From contig CAZHEE010000016.1 of NCBI GenBank assembly GCA_964531715.1, forward strand, positions 1 through 18,644: 18,644 nt of DNA, read 5' to 3'. Both the position numbers and the translations under genes were made by a program. The DNA is from UBA1664 sp964531715. Its GTDB lineage: Bacteria > Pseudomonadota > Alphaproteobacteria > Micavibrionales > UBA1664. How positions within the stretch are numbered: position 1 is the stretch's first letter; every line of letters begins with the position of its first letter. Under the pieces are notes generated by a model that was not told where the DNA came from, did no database searches, and saw only the letters and a program-made list of their open reading frames with translations. Positions 1 to 8,013 of this stretch are shown here, in pieces.

Positions 1-61
1 CGTGACCAATCGTCCCGATATTCACATGTGGCTTATTACGCTCAAACTTATCCTTTGCCAT
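1..61 (-). CDS. tuf: Elongation factor Tu, N-terminal fragment (cut by window edge)
   Basis: Only the first 20 codons are present, read on the minus strand from an ATG at 61-59. They give MAKDKFERNKPHVNIGTIGH, the near-invariant start of EF-Tu just before the GTP-binding P-loop. EF-Tu delivers aminoacyl-tRNA to the ribosomal A site as a GTPase in the cytoplasm. An AAGGAGA Shine-Dalgarno (complement of 72-78) lies about 10 nt upstream, as expected for a highly translated gene. The rest of the gene lies left of the window. Nothing here shows whether it sits in the str operon or is a second tuf copy. Confidence 0.95.
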   Translation of the reverse strand, partial: MAKDKFERNKPHVNIGTIGH

Positions 62-109
62 TTTCTTAATGTCTCCTTGATTTATAAAAAATATCTACAA
101 TACTAGCGG

Positions 110-137
110 AATATAGGGGTTATGATGCAAATTGCAA
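110..137 (-). promoter_or_regulatory. Probable sigma-70 promoter for tuf
   Basis: On the minus strand, TTGCAA (132-137) is followed after 16 bp by TATATT (110-115), placing the transcription start near position 103 and about 40 nt ahead of the tuf ATG. This is a motif match only. Confidence 0.45.
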
Positions 138-163
138 GTGGAAAAATCGCACGCAATAAAGCC

Positions 164-192
164 TTGACAAAAAGCCGAATATATAGGATTAT
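164..192 (+). promoter_or_regulatory. Probable sigma-70 promoter for the spike-like gene
   Basis: A perfect TTGACA at 164-169 is followed after 17 bp by GATTAT (187-192, 4 of 6 matches to TATAAT). A TAGGA/TCCTA inverted repeat (184-199) overlaps the -10 region and could be an operator. The implied 5' leader is about 155 nt. Confidence 0.4.
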
Positions 193-225
193 TGTCCTAA
201 TAATACCATAATTGTGTTTGATAGA

Positions 226-243
226 TCCCCGCTTTCGCGGGGA
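226..243. repeat. Short GC-rich palindrome (REP-like)
   Basis: A 7-bp perfect stem, TCCCCGC (226-232) with GCGGGGA (237-243), closes a TTTC tetraloop. It resembles the widespread 'CCCGCTTTCGCGGG' intergenic repeat core. It lies within the 296-bp tuf/spike intergenic gap (62-357), which otherwise holds only the two promoters and the spike ribosome-binding site. There is no T-run, so it is not an obvious terminator. Confidence 0.55.
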
Positions 244-357
244 AGGCAAGTTTAGAAATCACACCTTTGTATTTCTCTGTTTGCCTCTGTAGTTAAACAA
301 AATTTCCATTCATGAAAAGACCTTTATAACCCCCTTAACACTAAAGGAGCATGACCC

Positions 358-2175
358 ATGCAAACATTTATCAACCCTATCCACGCCCGCCAGTTATCAG
401 GGCCGATAAGCGTTAGCGACGCTGTCCGCCTTGTTCGCTCTAACGCTATTCATCCATCCGCAAGCTTTACGCGCGTGGCGGATCAATCCTACTTTGATGC
501 AGCGGGAGAATTGGACATTGCACCCAATAATACCCCTACATTTACAACCGAATATGGTGTACGAGGCCTGCAGATTTATGAGGATAGCGAAAATCGCGTT
601 ATTCAAAATAATATTAATATTTTTAATAACTCATTAGCATCTTTAACTAAGGGGCAGACAGGTCTGGCAGGAACGGCTACCGCGCGCCGTATGGATGAGG
701 GGGTAAGTACGCTTTATCACGCCGCAACTGACAGTGCCTCGCAACAATATTTGGCAGGGCGCGAATGGGTTATATCGGTTTTTGTGAAGCCTGAAACATG
801 TGAGTATGTACAGCTTCTCGTGTCCAGCGCGATCGACTCAACGGCTTGGGTAAATATTGAGTTAAAAGGCGATGGAAAGGTTACAAAATCAGGCGGCGGA
901 GAAATCAGAAGCGGCATTCACAAAATCCCGAATAGTGACTGGTATCGCGTACAGATGACGGTTGATGGAAATAATGCCACGGGGCAAAGCTTCCTCGCAA
1001 TGCTGCAAGACGGGCAGGAAAATCGTCTAGATGGTTTTAACGGTACAAACCGAACGGTCTTGATTGACGGGTGGCAATTAGAAAATGGCTTTACAGTGGC
1101 CAGCCCCTATATACCAAACACAAATGCAGTTTCACTCAGGCCGCAAACGGATAATTTAATGCTCACAGGCTCTGACTTCAGCGATATCTGGAATGATGGT
1201 GAGGGGAGCTTCATAATTGATTGGTATGACCCGATAGGCTCACGGGCAGTCAATGCAGCATTATTATCCATCAGTAATGGCTCAGGCGCGAACCGTATTG
1301 AGATTATTACAGGCTCGCAAAGGCTACCGCGCGTCACAAGTGGCGGCACGACATCCGTGAACATGAATATCCCAAACCCTGCCAAAGGCGATAATGTCGA
1401 TGTCATTACCTTTGACGCGGATGGTTTCGATTATTTTCTAAATGGGACTCATGCGGTAGATGATAATAATGTGACTATTCCAAGCGCGGTAAACCGCATG
1501 GGCATTGGCGTGTCCTCGACTGGTACAAGCGGACCGATTAATGCCGTCATTAAATCCGTGACGTATTATCCGCGAAAGATTGATAATTCTGACGCGCTTG
1601 CGGCCTCCGCAAAATATATTGATTTCCTTGTTGGTGGTGACAGCTACATGGCAGGGTCCGGTAATATCGGTCTTGCATCCGGGCTGATTGCAAATAATTA
1701 TCAACTAGCGAATGTTTCACAAGGCGGGTTATCTCTTGATGCGGCAGTAACAGCCGTTGAGAATGCGGATCTTAGCCCTTTTAAAAAGCTTATCTTTTTT
1801 GATGGTTCAGTCAATAATCACGGCACAGTTACACAAGATATGGCAAAATATGCACGCCTGATAACGGCAACGAATGGCAATTTAATCATAATATCGCCAA
1901 CACTTTACAGCAACCTGGCAACCGGAAATATTCCTGATGCGCAACATTCGCTAAATCTGACGTCGGCCCTCATCGCCCAATATGGGTCAAATCTGATCAT
2001 AGACTCAACAGCAATCGCGCGGAGTTTGTCGGGCGCGACTTTCACCGATGCAATGAATGCGAATGATGCGGGTTATAGAAGCACAATGTATGATGCCCTG
2101 TTCCAGTCGGACAATATCCATATGGGGCAGGCCTTATGTGATGCCATTACAAATGCGGTCATTACCTTATTATAA
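358..2175 (+). CDS. Phage-spike-like protein with C-terminal SGNH/GDSL hydrolase domain
   Basis: Predicted 605-aa protein starting at an ATG preceded by a strong AAGGAG (SD, 8-nt spacing). Residues about 30-85 (FTRVADQSYFDAAGELD, then GLQIYEDSENRVIQN) match the repeat-type opening common in phage head-spike or tail-fibre proteins. Residues about 130-420 are beta-rich and resemble jelly-roll or carbohydrate-binding domains. The C-terminus has SGNH hydrolase blocks: GGDSYMAGSG with candidate nucleophile Ser429, block II glycine near 456-457, block III GSVNN at 483-487, and DNIH giving Asp585 and His588. Such domains usually deacetylate surface polysaccharides. There is no signal peptide and no other phage gene nearby; tuf and xseA flank it. 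Its stop overlaps the convergent xseA end by 14 bp. It could be a prophage or tailocin remnant, or a domesticated surface-glycan esterase. Domain calls are motif-based; the substrate is unknown. Confidence 0.65.
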   Translation: MQTFINPIHARQLSGPISVSDAVRLVRSNAIHPSASFTRVADQSYFDAAGELDIAPNNTPTFTTEYGVRGLQIYEDSENRVIQNNINIFNNSLASLTKGQTGLAGTATARRMDEGVSTLYHAATDSASQQYLAGREWVISVFVKPETCEYVQLLVSSAIDSTAWVNIELKGDGKVTKSGGGEIRSGIHKIPNSDWYRVQMTVDGNNATGQSFLAMLQDGQENRLDGFNGTNRTVLIDGWQLENGFTVASPYIPNTNAVSLRPQTDNLMLTGSDFSDIWNDGEGSFIIDWYDPIGSRAVNAALLSISNGSGANRIEIITGSQRLPRVTSGGTTSVNMNIPNPAKGDNVDVITFDADGFDYFLNGTHAVDDNNVTIPSAVNRMGIGVSSTGTSGPINAVIKSVTYYPRKIDNSDALAASAKYIDFLVGGDSYMAGSGNIGLASGLIANNYQLANVSQGGLSLDAAVTAVENADLSPFKKLIFFDGSVNNHGTVTQDMAKYARLITATNGNLIIISPTLYSNLATGNIPDAQHSLNLTSALIAQYGSNLIIDSTAIARSLSGATFTDAMNANDAGYRSTMYDALFQSDNIHMGQALCDAITNAVITLL

Positions 2176-3475
2176 CCGCGCCATCTTTTACGATGGCTTC
2201 AATGGTTTTTGTGGATTTTAAGGCTTGCGCGGTTTCAAGAACCTGACCCTCACTGTCTTTTAAAACCGCAAAGCCGCGTTGAAGGATATTTTTATAGGAT
2301 AATGTTTCCAGCATACGGCTTGCATTATTGAGCCGTATGTCCTCATCTTGTGTTAATGTTTCACGCATACGGGTGAGCTTCTCGCCTGTATGTGTCAGCT
2401 GTATCTCTGCCTTTTCGATTTTTGAACGCGGGGTTTGGATGGCACCGCTTAATCGCGAAAGCTTTCCTTCATGGGTGCTCAGCATGGTTTGAAAAGCGTA
2501 ATCCAGCTTTGCTGTCACCGCATCTGTCCGTTGTTCCAGTGGTTCTATCATACGGAGCGGATTATCGAGTGTACGCGTTATTTGTTTGAGGTTTTGAGCC
2601 TGCACATCTGCCATGCGCTTCATAATTTGAGTGAGACGCAAACCATCATCTATGACTTGCGCCATCAGATTTTCAAGCACTGGCACTGCCATTTCGGCGG
2701 CACCCGTAGGGGTGGGCGCGCGCCTGTCGGATGCAAAGTCAATCAAGGTCACATCCGTTTCATGCCCGACGGCGGATATAATCGGGATATCGGATTCTGC
2801 CGTTGCCCTCACAACATTTTCCTCGTTAAATGCCATCAGGTCTTCTAATGAACCGCCGCCACGCGCAACGATAATCAAATCAGGGCGGTTTTCAGATTGA
2901 ACACGATTAAAGCCTTTGATGGCCTTTGTGACTTGGTCTGCCGCCCCTGTACCCTGCACCTGAACAGGCCACACAATAATATGGCATGGAAAACGATCAC
3001 GGATACGATGAATAATATCCCGAATAACCGCGCCCGTGGGTGAGGTTACAACCCCGATAATGCGCGGCATAAAGGGGAGAGGTTTCTTGCCCCCCTCATC
3101 GAACAACCCTTCTGCAGCGAGGGCTTTTTTACGCTGTTCCAGCATTTTAAGCAGCGCACCTTCACCGGCAAGCTCCATCCCTTCAATGATAAGCTGATAG
3201 CGCGAGGAGCCAGGGAAGGTCGTCATGCGCCCTGTACAAATCACATCCATCCCCTCTTCGGGGCGAAGGCTTAATTTTTGAACCGTTCCTTTCCAGCAAA
3301 CGACATTCAAAACGGCATTTTCATCCTTCAAATCACTATAAAGATGCCCTGATTTGGCAAGTGTTACGCGCGATAACTCTCCTCTGACGCGAACATGGGA
3401 AAACGCGCCTTCCATGGTTTTCTTAACCGCTCGGGACAGGTCGGATACGGAAAATTCAGGAACATTATCAATCAT
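2162..3475 (-). CDS. xseA: Exodeoxyribonuclease VII large subunit
   Basis: A 437-aa protein, close to the usual family length. XseA with XseB forms exonuclease VII, which degrades single-stranded DNA into oligonucleotides in the cytoplasm and takes part in repair. The N-terminal OB-fold, starting FSVSDLSRAVKKTMEGAF, covers residues about 8-102. The catalytic region carries the family signatures GVVTSPTGAVIRDI (141-154), ARGGGSLEDLMAFNEE (204-219) and SAVGHETDVTLIDFASDRRAPTP (234-256). A long helical, coiled-coil-prone stretch fills about 265-400. The ATG at 3475-3473 aligns with the family start. No xseB is visible in the window, which is common because the subunits are often unlinked. The gene is divergent from the glycosyltransferase and convergent with the spike-like gene. 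Confidence 0.95.
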   Translation of the reverse strand: MIDNVPEFSVSDLSRAVKKTMEGAFSHVRVRGELSRVTLAKSGHLYSDLKDENAVLNVVCWKGTVQKLSLRPEEGMDVICTGRMTTFPGSSRYQLIIEGMELAGEGALLKMLEQRKKALAAEGLFDEGGKKPLPFMPRIIGVVTSPTGAVIRDIIHRIRDRFPCHIIVWPVQVQGTGAADQVTKAIKGFNRVQSENRPDLIIVARGGGSLEDLMAFNEENVVRATAESDIPIISAVGHETDVTLIDFASDRRAPTPTGAAEMAVPVLENLMAQVIDDGLRLTQIMKRMADVQAQNLKQITRTLDNPLRMIEPLEQRTDAVTAKLDYAFQTMLSTHEGKLSRLSGAIQTPRSKIEKAEIQLTHTGEKLTRMRETLTQDEDIRLNNASRMLETLSYKNILQRGFAVLKDSEGQVLETAQALKSTKTIEAIVKDGAVIIR

Positions 3476-3545
3476 GAATGTAGTCTAGCTTAAAAGCTAA
3501 TGACCTGTCTTTAGGAAATAACATAGCCGTCATTATACGAGCCTG

Positions 3546-3613
3546 CCCCGGCGAAGGCCGGGGTGTAATCCAGTTTCATATTTTTCTGGATTGCACGCAC
3601 GGCGGCGTGCAAT
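3546..3613. repeat. Triple-hairpin intergenic palindromic repeat
   Basis: Three perfect stem-loops stand in tandem. The first is CCCCGGC/GCCGGGG with a GAAG loop (3546-3563). The second is AATCCAG/CTGGATT with a 12-nt loop (3567-3592). The third is ATTGCACGC/GCGTGCAAT with a 6-nt loop (3590-3613). The leading part, GCCTGCCC followed by GCGAAGGC, recurs in the element at 6875-6989. It lies in the 212-bp divergent gap between xseA and the glycosyltransferase. This is a REP/MITE-type element by structure; no transposase is present. Confidence 0.7.
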
Positions 3614-3687
3614 GACTTAACGAAAATAGGGTTAATTAAAATTCATACTCTCTGGCTCTCAGAAATGATTGTGATAAACTCCCATGT

Positions 3688-4842
3688 ATGACACAAAAAA
3701 AACTCACCATTCTTCAAATACTTCCTTCCCTCGGTGTTGGCGGGGTTGAGCAAGGCTGTATCGATATTGCATCCGAAATCGTGAAATCGGGCGCGCGCTC
3801 TATCGTTGTATCCCATGGCGGGAGCCGTATTAATGACCTGCTCCGCATTAAGTCCGAGCATATCGATATGCCTGTCCACACCAAAAACCCTTTCAAGATG
3901 TTGCGTAATGCCCGTCGTCTGGCCAAGCTCATAAAACGCGAACAGGTGGATATTGTCCATGCCCGTTCACGCGCCCCTGCCTGGAGCGCTTGGATGGCTT
4001 GTAAAAAAACTGAAACGCCTTTTATCACGACCTTTCACGGTGCCTATAAGGGAAATGAAAATAAGTTTAAGAAATATTATAACAGCATCATGACACGCGG
4101 CGACCGTGTGATTGCGGTTTCGAACTTTATGGCAGAATTCGTGCGAGAGACATTCAATATTGATGAACGGAAAATGACCGTTATTCATCGCGGTGTTGAC
4201 CTTGAGCGGTTTCGCCCCGAATTGGTGAGCGCGGAGCGTGCAATTAATCTGGCGAAGCAGTGGCGCATCCCCGACGGTGTGCCGCTCATCCTCATGCCGG
4301 GACGGGTCAGCAAGATAAAGGGGCATCATATCCTGATTGAAGCTTTGGAGAAACTGGGGCGGCGCGATGTATTTTGCATCATGGTCGGGCCCAACCAAGG
4401 GCGCAATGAATTTCAAGAGGAGCTGGAAAAAACCATCACACGTAAAAACCTGTCAGGCATTGTCAGGATTGTTGATAGCTGCTCAGACATGCCCGCGGCT
4501 TATTCTCTGGCCTCGGTTGTGGTTGCACCATCGACGGTGCGGGAATCATTCGGGCGTGTCCCGATTGAGGCGCAGGCAATGGGTCGCCCCGTGGTTGCCT
4601 CAGATTATGGCGGGTTTAAAGAAACGATTATTCATAAACAAACAGGCTGGCTGTTCCCTGTCGGTGATGCGCTTCAACTTGCAGAATGTATCAGGCAGGC
4701 ATTGGCTTTAAATGAGGAAGAGCGAAACGGCCTTGCCTATCAAGCGATAACGCATGTCACCACGCATTTCACGAAGGATAAAATGTGCAATGATACGATG
4801 GAGGTTTACGCCGATATACTTCGGGGTCGTATGGGCGGTTAG
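3688..4842 (+). CDS. GT4-family glycosyltransferase (GT-B fold)
   Basis: A 384-aa cytoplasmic or membrane-associated glycosyltransferase, typical length for GT4. It should transfer a sugar from a nucleotide-sugar donor to a growing lipopolysaccharide or other surface glycan; the specific donor and acceptor cannot be read from sequence. The N-terminal Rossmann domain opens with LQILPSLGVGGVEQG, the usual glycine-rich acceptor-side loop. The C-terminal donor-binding domain has MPGRVSKIKGH (203-213, with the phosphate-binding Arg206 and Lys211 pair) and the E-x7-E motif ESFGRVPIE (Glu286 and Glu294). The ATG at 3688 has no clear Shine-Dalgarno; another ATG at 3684 is out of frame, so initiation may be weak or leaderless. 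No other glycan gene adjoins it. A palindromic repeat precedes it and the kinase gene follows after 116 bp. Confidence 0.88.
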   Translation: MTQKKLTILQILPSLGVGGVEQGCIDIASEIVKSGARSIVVSHGGSRINDLLRIKSEHIDMPVHTKNPFKMLRNARRLAKLIKREQVDIVHARSRAPAWSAWMACKKTETPFITTFHGAYKGNENKFKKYYNSIMTRGDRVIAVSNFMAEFVRETFNIDERKMTVIHRGVDLERFRPELVSAERAINLAKQWRIPDGVPLILMPGRVSKIKGHHILIEALEKLGRRDVFCIMVGPNQGRNEFQEELEKTITRKNLSGIVRIVDSCSDMPAAYSLASVVVAPSTVRESFGRVPIEAQAMGRPVVASDYGGFKETIIHKQTGWLFPVGDALQLAECIRQALALNEEERNGLAYQAITHVTTHFTKDKMCNDTMEVYADILRGRMGG

Positions 4843-4917
4843 GCGTTCGTTATTTCTCTTTTACGAAACATACAATCATACTCATACTATAGAAAATGGA
4901 GATAAATTGATAAAATA

Positions 4918-4962
4918 ATGCTAAAAGGCTTATTCTTATTTCTCTCTATCTCTCAACCTTGA
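4918..4962 (+). CDS. Possible 14-codon leader ORF coupled to the histidine kinase
   Basis: An ATG at 4918 opens MLKGLFLFLSISQP and stops at a TGA (4960-4962). The stop overlaps the TTG proposed as the kinase start (4959-4961), giving a TTGA junction typical of translational coupling. The kinase TTG has no Shine-Dalgarno of its own, so coupling would explain its initiation. The leader's own GGAG (4898-4901) is rather far away. The ORF is too short to call a gene with confidence and may be chance. Confidence 0.25.
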   Translation: MLKGLFLFLSISQP

Positions 4963-6812
4963 CCGAAGCCATTCAGTTGCACATTAAGACCCGTCTTTCA
5001 AGTATCGGGATGCAGCTTCTGCCCCCTGTTATCGGGTTTGTTATGCTTATCTTAATTTATGGGTGGTTTATTTGGCTACCCCAAACCGTCATTTTTGTCA
5101 TTAGGGAAAACAAGCATCATCTTGAACAAACGCTTGATGCCATCGCCGAGGGTTTAATCCCGCTTATGGCCTCGAAAAAACCGACAAGCTATAACCATTA
5201 TTTGAACACAATTTTACAGGCCCATGATGATTGGATTATGTTGGTTTTTACGGATAAAAATGATGCCACCATCTATCCGCAAAAGAGCTTACCAAAACCT
5301 AAACTCAGCGAAACCATAAGGAAGATTGATAAGACAATCTTGATCGGGGATGAGCCTTATGGTCGTCTCGTACTCTATTATGATTTTACGGATGATATTA
5401 ACCATATCAGGCAAAGTGCTTATCTATTTTTTCTTATTATTGTTTTGTTAATCAGTATTTTTGCGTTTCTGGTCGGCTGGATCATCATGCGGCAAATTGT
5501 TCGCCCGGTTATTGCGTTGTCAAAAGCCTCGGAACGTATTGCACGGCAGGATTTTGAAACTGAATTGCCGCCCGTTTCTCATGATGAAATCGGGCATCTA
5601 ATTGCGCGGTTCGGTTTGATGCGCGATCAAATTGCGGAACGGACAAATGCTTTAAAAACCGCCCTTCATCGCGCAGACACCGCCAATAGAGCAAAGAGCG
5701 AATTTCTGGCGAATATGAGCCATGAGCTGCGCACACCGATGAACTCTATTATTGGCCTATCCGACTTATTGATTGATACACCGCTGGACGCGGAACAAGA
5801 ACAATCGGTTCGTGCAATTAATAATTCGTCAGAGGTTCTTTTGACTCTTCTTAACGATATTCTCGATTTTTCAAAAATTGAGGCGGGCGAGATGTCACTG
5901 GAAATCATCGCCTTTGATTTAGGAATACTGATGAATGATATGACTTCGCTGATGGCGCCGCAGGCCAAGGCCAAGATGTTGAATTTTACCACGCATATTG
6001 ATGGGAATTGCCCGACAGGCCTTTATGGTGACCCGACACGGCTCAGGCAAATTCTGATGAATCTGTTAAGCAATGCAATTAAATTCACTGATGATGGCTC
6101 AATCCATTTAAGTGTGTATGCAAAAGATAAACAAATTATTTTTGAGGTGAGAGATACAGGTATCGGTATTCCTGAAGACAGGCTGGAAACGATATTCAGT
6201 AAATTCACACAAGCGGATGAGACAACAACACGGCGGTTTGGCGGAACCGGACTTGGTCTGGCAATTTCACAGAAACTTGCGGAAATGATGGGGGGCATCA
6301 TCACGGTTAAAAGTGTCCCTGGGGAAGGTTCATGCTTTGTTGTCAATTTACCTTTGAATGAAGCCAATCCTGAAGATCTGAAAGCCATAGCGGTGGATGA
6401 TGACGGCGTGATGGCGGATAAGGATAAGCTTCGCAACGCTCAAATTTTGATTGTGGATGATCACCCGATTAACCTCATGTATTTAAGAAAGCTTCTTAAA
6501 AAATTCGGTATCGGGCGCATTCAAATGGTGGATAGCGGGGAAGAAGCCTTCGAATATACGCAAGTGCATGTCTATGACGCAATTTTGATGGATTGCCAAA
6601 TGCCCGGCATGGATGGCTTTCAAACAACACAAGCCATACGCAAAATGCATGCAGGGCAAAATTTGCATACGCCGATTATTGCCTTGACCGCCAATGCGAT
6701 GCGCGGTGACCGCGAAAAATGCATTGCCGCAGGTATGGATGATTATTTAAGCAAGCCGGTTAATCCTGACCTTTTGCTCAAAACATTATCAAAATGGATT
6801 AAGGGAAGTTAG
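4959..6812 (+). CDS. Membrane hybrid sensor histidine kinase with receiver domain
   Basis: A 617-aa inner-membrane sensor. Transmembrane helices lie at about 21-47 and 154-177, flanking a periplasmic sensing segment of about 105 residues. A HAMP linker follows (about 178-231), then HisKA with the H-box SHELRTP (phospho-acceptor His255). The HATPase domain has its N-box asparagine at Asn372, the G1 motif DTGIGIP from Asp399 and the G2 motif GGTGLGLA. The C-terminal receiver domain has acidic pocket Asp500-Asp501, phospho-acceptor Asp545 and Lys599. It therefore relays phosphate internally from His to Asp and probably on to an Hpt protein not found here. The start is uncertain. TTG at 4959 follows in-frame stops at 4908 and 4911; the next in-frame ATG (5010) would leave the first transmembrane helix intact. 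Signal and output are unknown. Confidence 0.9.
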   Translation: MTEAIQLHIKTRLSSIGMQLLPPVIGFVMLILIYGWFIWLPQTVIFVIRENKHHLEQTLDAIAEGLIPLMASKKPTSYNHYLNTILQAHDDWIMLVFTDKNDATIYPQKSLPKPKLSETIRKIDKTILIGDEPYGRLVLYYDFTDDINHIRQSAYLFFLIIVLLISIFAFLVGWIIMRQIVRPVIALSKASERIARQDFETELPPVSHDEIGHLIARFGLMRDQIAERTNALKTALHRADTANRAKSEFLANMSHELRTPMNSIIGLSDLLIDTPLDAEQEQSVRAINNSSEVLLTLLNDILDFSKIEAGEMSLEIIAFDLGILMNDMTSLMAPQAKAKMLNFTTHIDGNCPTGLYGDPTRLRQILMNLLSNAIKFTDDGSIHLSVYAKDKQIIFEVRDTGIGIPEDRLETIFSKFTQADETTTRRFGGTGLGLAISQKLAEMMGGIITVKSVPGEGSCFVVNLPLNEANPEDLKAIAVDDDGVMADKDKLRNAQILIVDDHPINLMYLRKLLKKFGIGRIQMVDSGEEAFEYTQVHVYDAILMDCQMPGMDGFQTTQAIRKMHAGQNLHTPIIALTANAMRGDREKCIAAGMDDYLSKPVNPDLLLKTLSKWIKGS

Positions 6813-7122
6813 GGTCTAAACCACAGATAAGCATCAATATAGTAATTTCTAAATAAAATTCATAAAAAATATCCCGTCATTGCGAGGAACGGAGTGACGA
6901 AGCAATCCATACGATCTTTGACACTGTATAGATTGCCGCGGTCGCATAGCCTGCCCTCTGCGAAGGCAGGGGGCTCCCTCGCAATGACGCTTTTTATTGA
7001 AAAACAACTATATATTTCAATTTGTTATCTTCACCGAATGAAATGGAGTACAGTACCTAATAGTTTATTTGACAAAGAAAACTCTTCTTCCTCTTTAACT
7101 CTGCGATAAAATTATGAATTGC
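6813..7122. other. Intergenic region between hybrid kinase and cysQ
   Basis: This 310-bp gap holds the 115-bp palindromic element at 6875-6989. The remaining AT-rich stretches (6813-6874 and 6990-7122) show no convincing gene, promoter or RNA. A 71-codon open frame across 6894-7109 starts inside the repeat and has no homology-like features, so it is not called as a gene. Confidence 0.6.
6875..6989. repeat. 115-bp nested palindromic element (MITE/REP-like), possible terminator
   Basis: The outer ends are perfect 12-bp inverted repeats: CGTCATTGCGAG (6875-6886) and CTCGCAATGACG (6978-6989). Inside are CAATCCATAC (6903-6912) pairing with GTATAGATTG at its downstream partner with one mismatch, and CCTGCC/GGCAGG (6950-6970). 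The right end is followed at once by CTTTTT, so the folded transcript could terminate the upstream kinase mRNA. The CGTCATTGCGAG ends are typical of a repeat family common in many bacterial genomes. No transposase is present; mobilisation in trans would be inferred. Confidence 0.75.
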
Positions 7123-7929
7123 TTACTTCAAGGTTAATTGTTTCAAAACCTCATCCGTTCCTGTAATGAGCGAGCCATTACGAAAATCCTTTGATTGTTT
7201 GCCATAGGCCAGTCTTATGCCCGTTTCCGAGTCAATTATATCGCCCCCAACCTGAAGCAACATGGCATGGGCGGCGGCGGTATCCCATTCAAATGTCGGA
7301 ACATAGCGCGGATACAGATGCGCCGTTCCATCGGCAATCAGGCAGAATTTCAACCCTGACCCGCGCGTGGTAAAGGATTGGATTTTATGATCTTTTAACA
7401 GTTCCTGCCGTTTACGGTTTTTATCCTTATCAGGATGGCTCGCGCTTCCGATAATGATAAGACCTTTCTCCTTCTTATAAGATAGAGTCTTCATCGGCTC
7501 ATTATTTTTAAAGGCACCAATGCCCTCACCGCTATAATAAAGGTCTTGGGTTGCCGGGAGGTAGACAATCCCGAAAACAGGTTGTCCGTTTTCTATCAGA
7601 CCGATATTGACCGTAAAATCCTTACTGCCCTTCGCAAATTCTTTCGTACCATCCAATGGGTCAATCAGCCAGTATCGGCTTTCCTGCGCAATATCAGGGT
7701 TATCCCCTGCCTCCGATTGTTCCTCGGCAATGACAGGAATATCGGGCGCGAGTGTATTTAACCCTGCAATAATGATATCTTCCGATGCCTGATCGGCTTG
7801 GGATACGGGTGAGCCATCTTTTTTATAGTGAACATCATACCCATCACTATGATAGCGCATAATTGCCTCCCCTGCTTTTTTGGCAAGGGTCAATAGCTTG
7901 TCTAAATTATCTTTCGGGTAAAACATCAT
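7123..7929 (-). CDS. cysQ: 3'(2'),5'-bisphosphate nucleotidase
   Basis: A protein of about 268 aa in the inositol-monophosphatase superfamily. CysQ hydrolyses 3'-phosphoadenosine 5'-phosphate (PAP) to AMP, clearing the by-product of sulfate assimilation. The Mg-binding signatures are EE near residues 69-70, DPLDGT (Asp90 to Asp93) and WDTAAAHA (Trp215, Asp216). KDGSPVSQADQASE is also typical of CysQ. The open frame extends nine codons further to a TTG at 7956. I prefer the ATG at 7929 (or the adjacent one at 7926), since family proteins begin shortly before the LxxLxxxAGxAI helix. No sulfate-assimilation genes adjoin it. The gene is divergent from sdhA across a short AT-rich gap that must carry both promoters. 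Other IMPase-family phosphatases are possible but less likely. Confidence 0.88.
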   Translation of the reverse strand: MMFYPKDNLDKLLTLAKKAGEAIMRYHSDGYDVHYKKDGSPVSQADQASEDIIIAGLNTLAPDIPVIAEEQSEAGDNPDIAQESRYWLIDPLDGTKEFAKGSKDFTVNIGLIENGQPVFGIVYLPATQDLYYSGEGIGAFKNNEPMKTLSYKKEKGLIIIGSASHPDKDKNRKRQELLKDHKIQSFTTRGSGLKFCLIADGTAHLYPRYVPTFEWDTAAAHAMLLQVGGDIIDSETGIRLAYGKQSKDFRNGSLITGTDEVLKQLTLK

Positions 7930-8013
7930 GTCTTTTTTAGCATAGACTATAGTCAAATGCCTTTGTGAATGATAATTTATATGCAGATTTATATAAGCCT
8001 ATAAGGGAAAAAC

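Noticed and set aside
3967..4416. 149-codon minus-strand frame within the glycosyltransferase
   Set aside because: It is antisense to conserved GT4 coding sequence and has no independent start signals.
6894..7109. 71-codon open frame on the plus strand after the kinase gene
   Set aside because: Its first part is the palindromic repeat and the rest has no domain-like content or ribosome-binding site.
7930..7956. TTG start for cysQ nine codons upstream
   Set aside because: Upstream spacing to any Shine-Dalgarno is too short and family proteins start near the ATG pair at 7929 and 7926.
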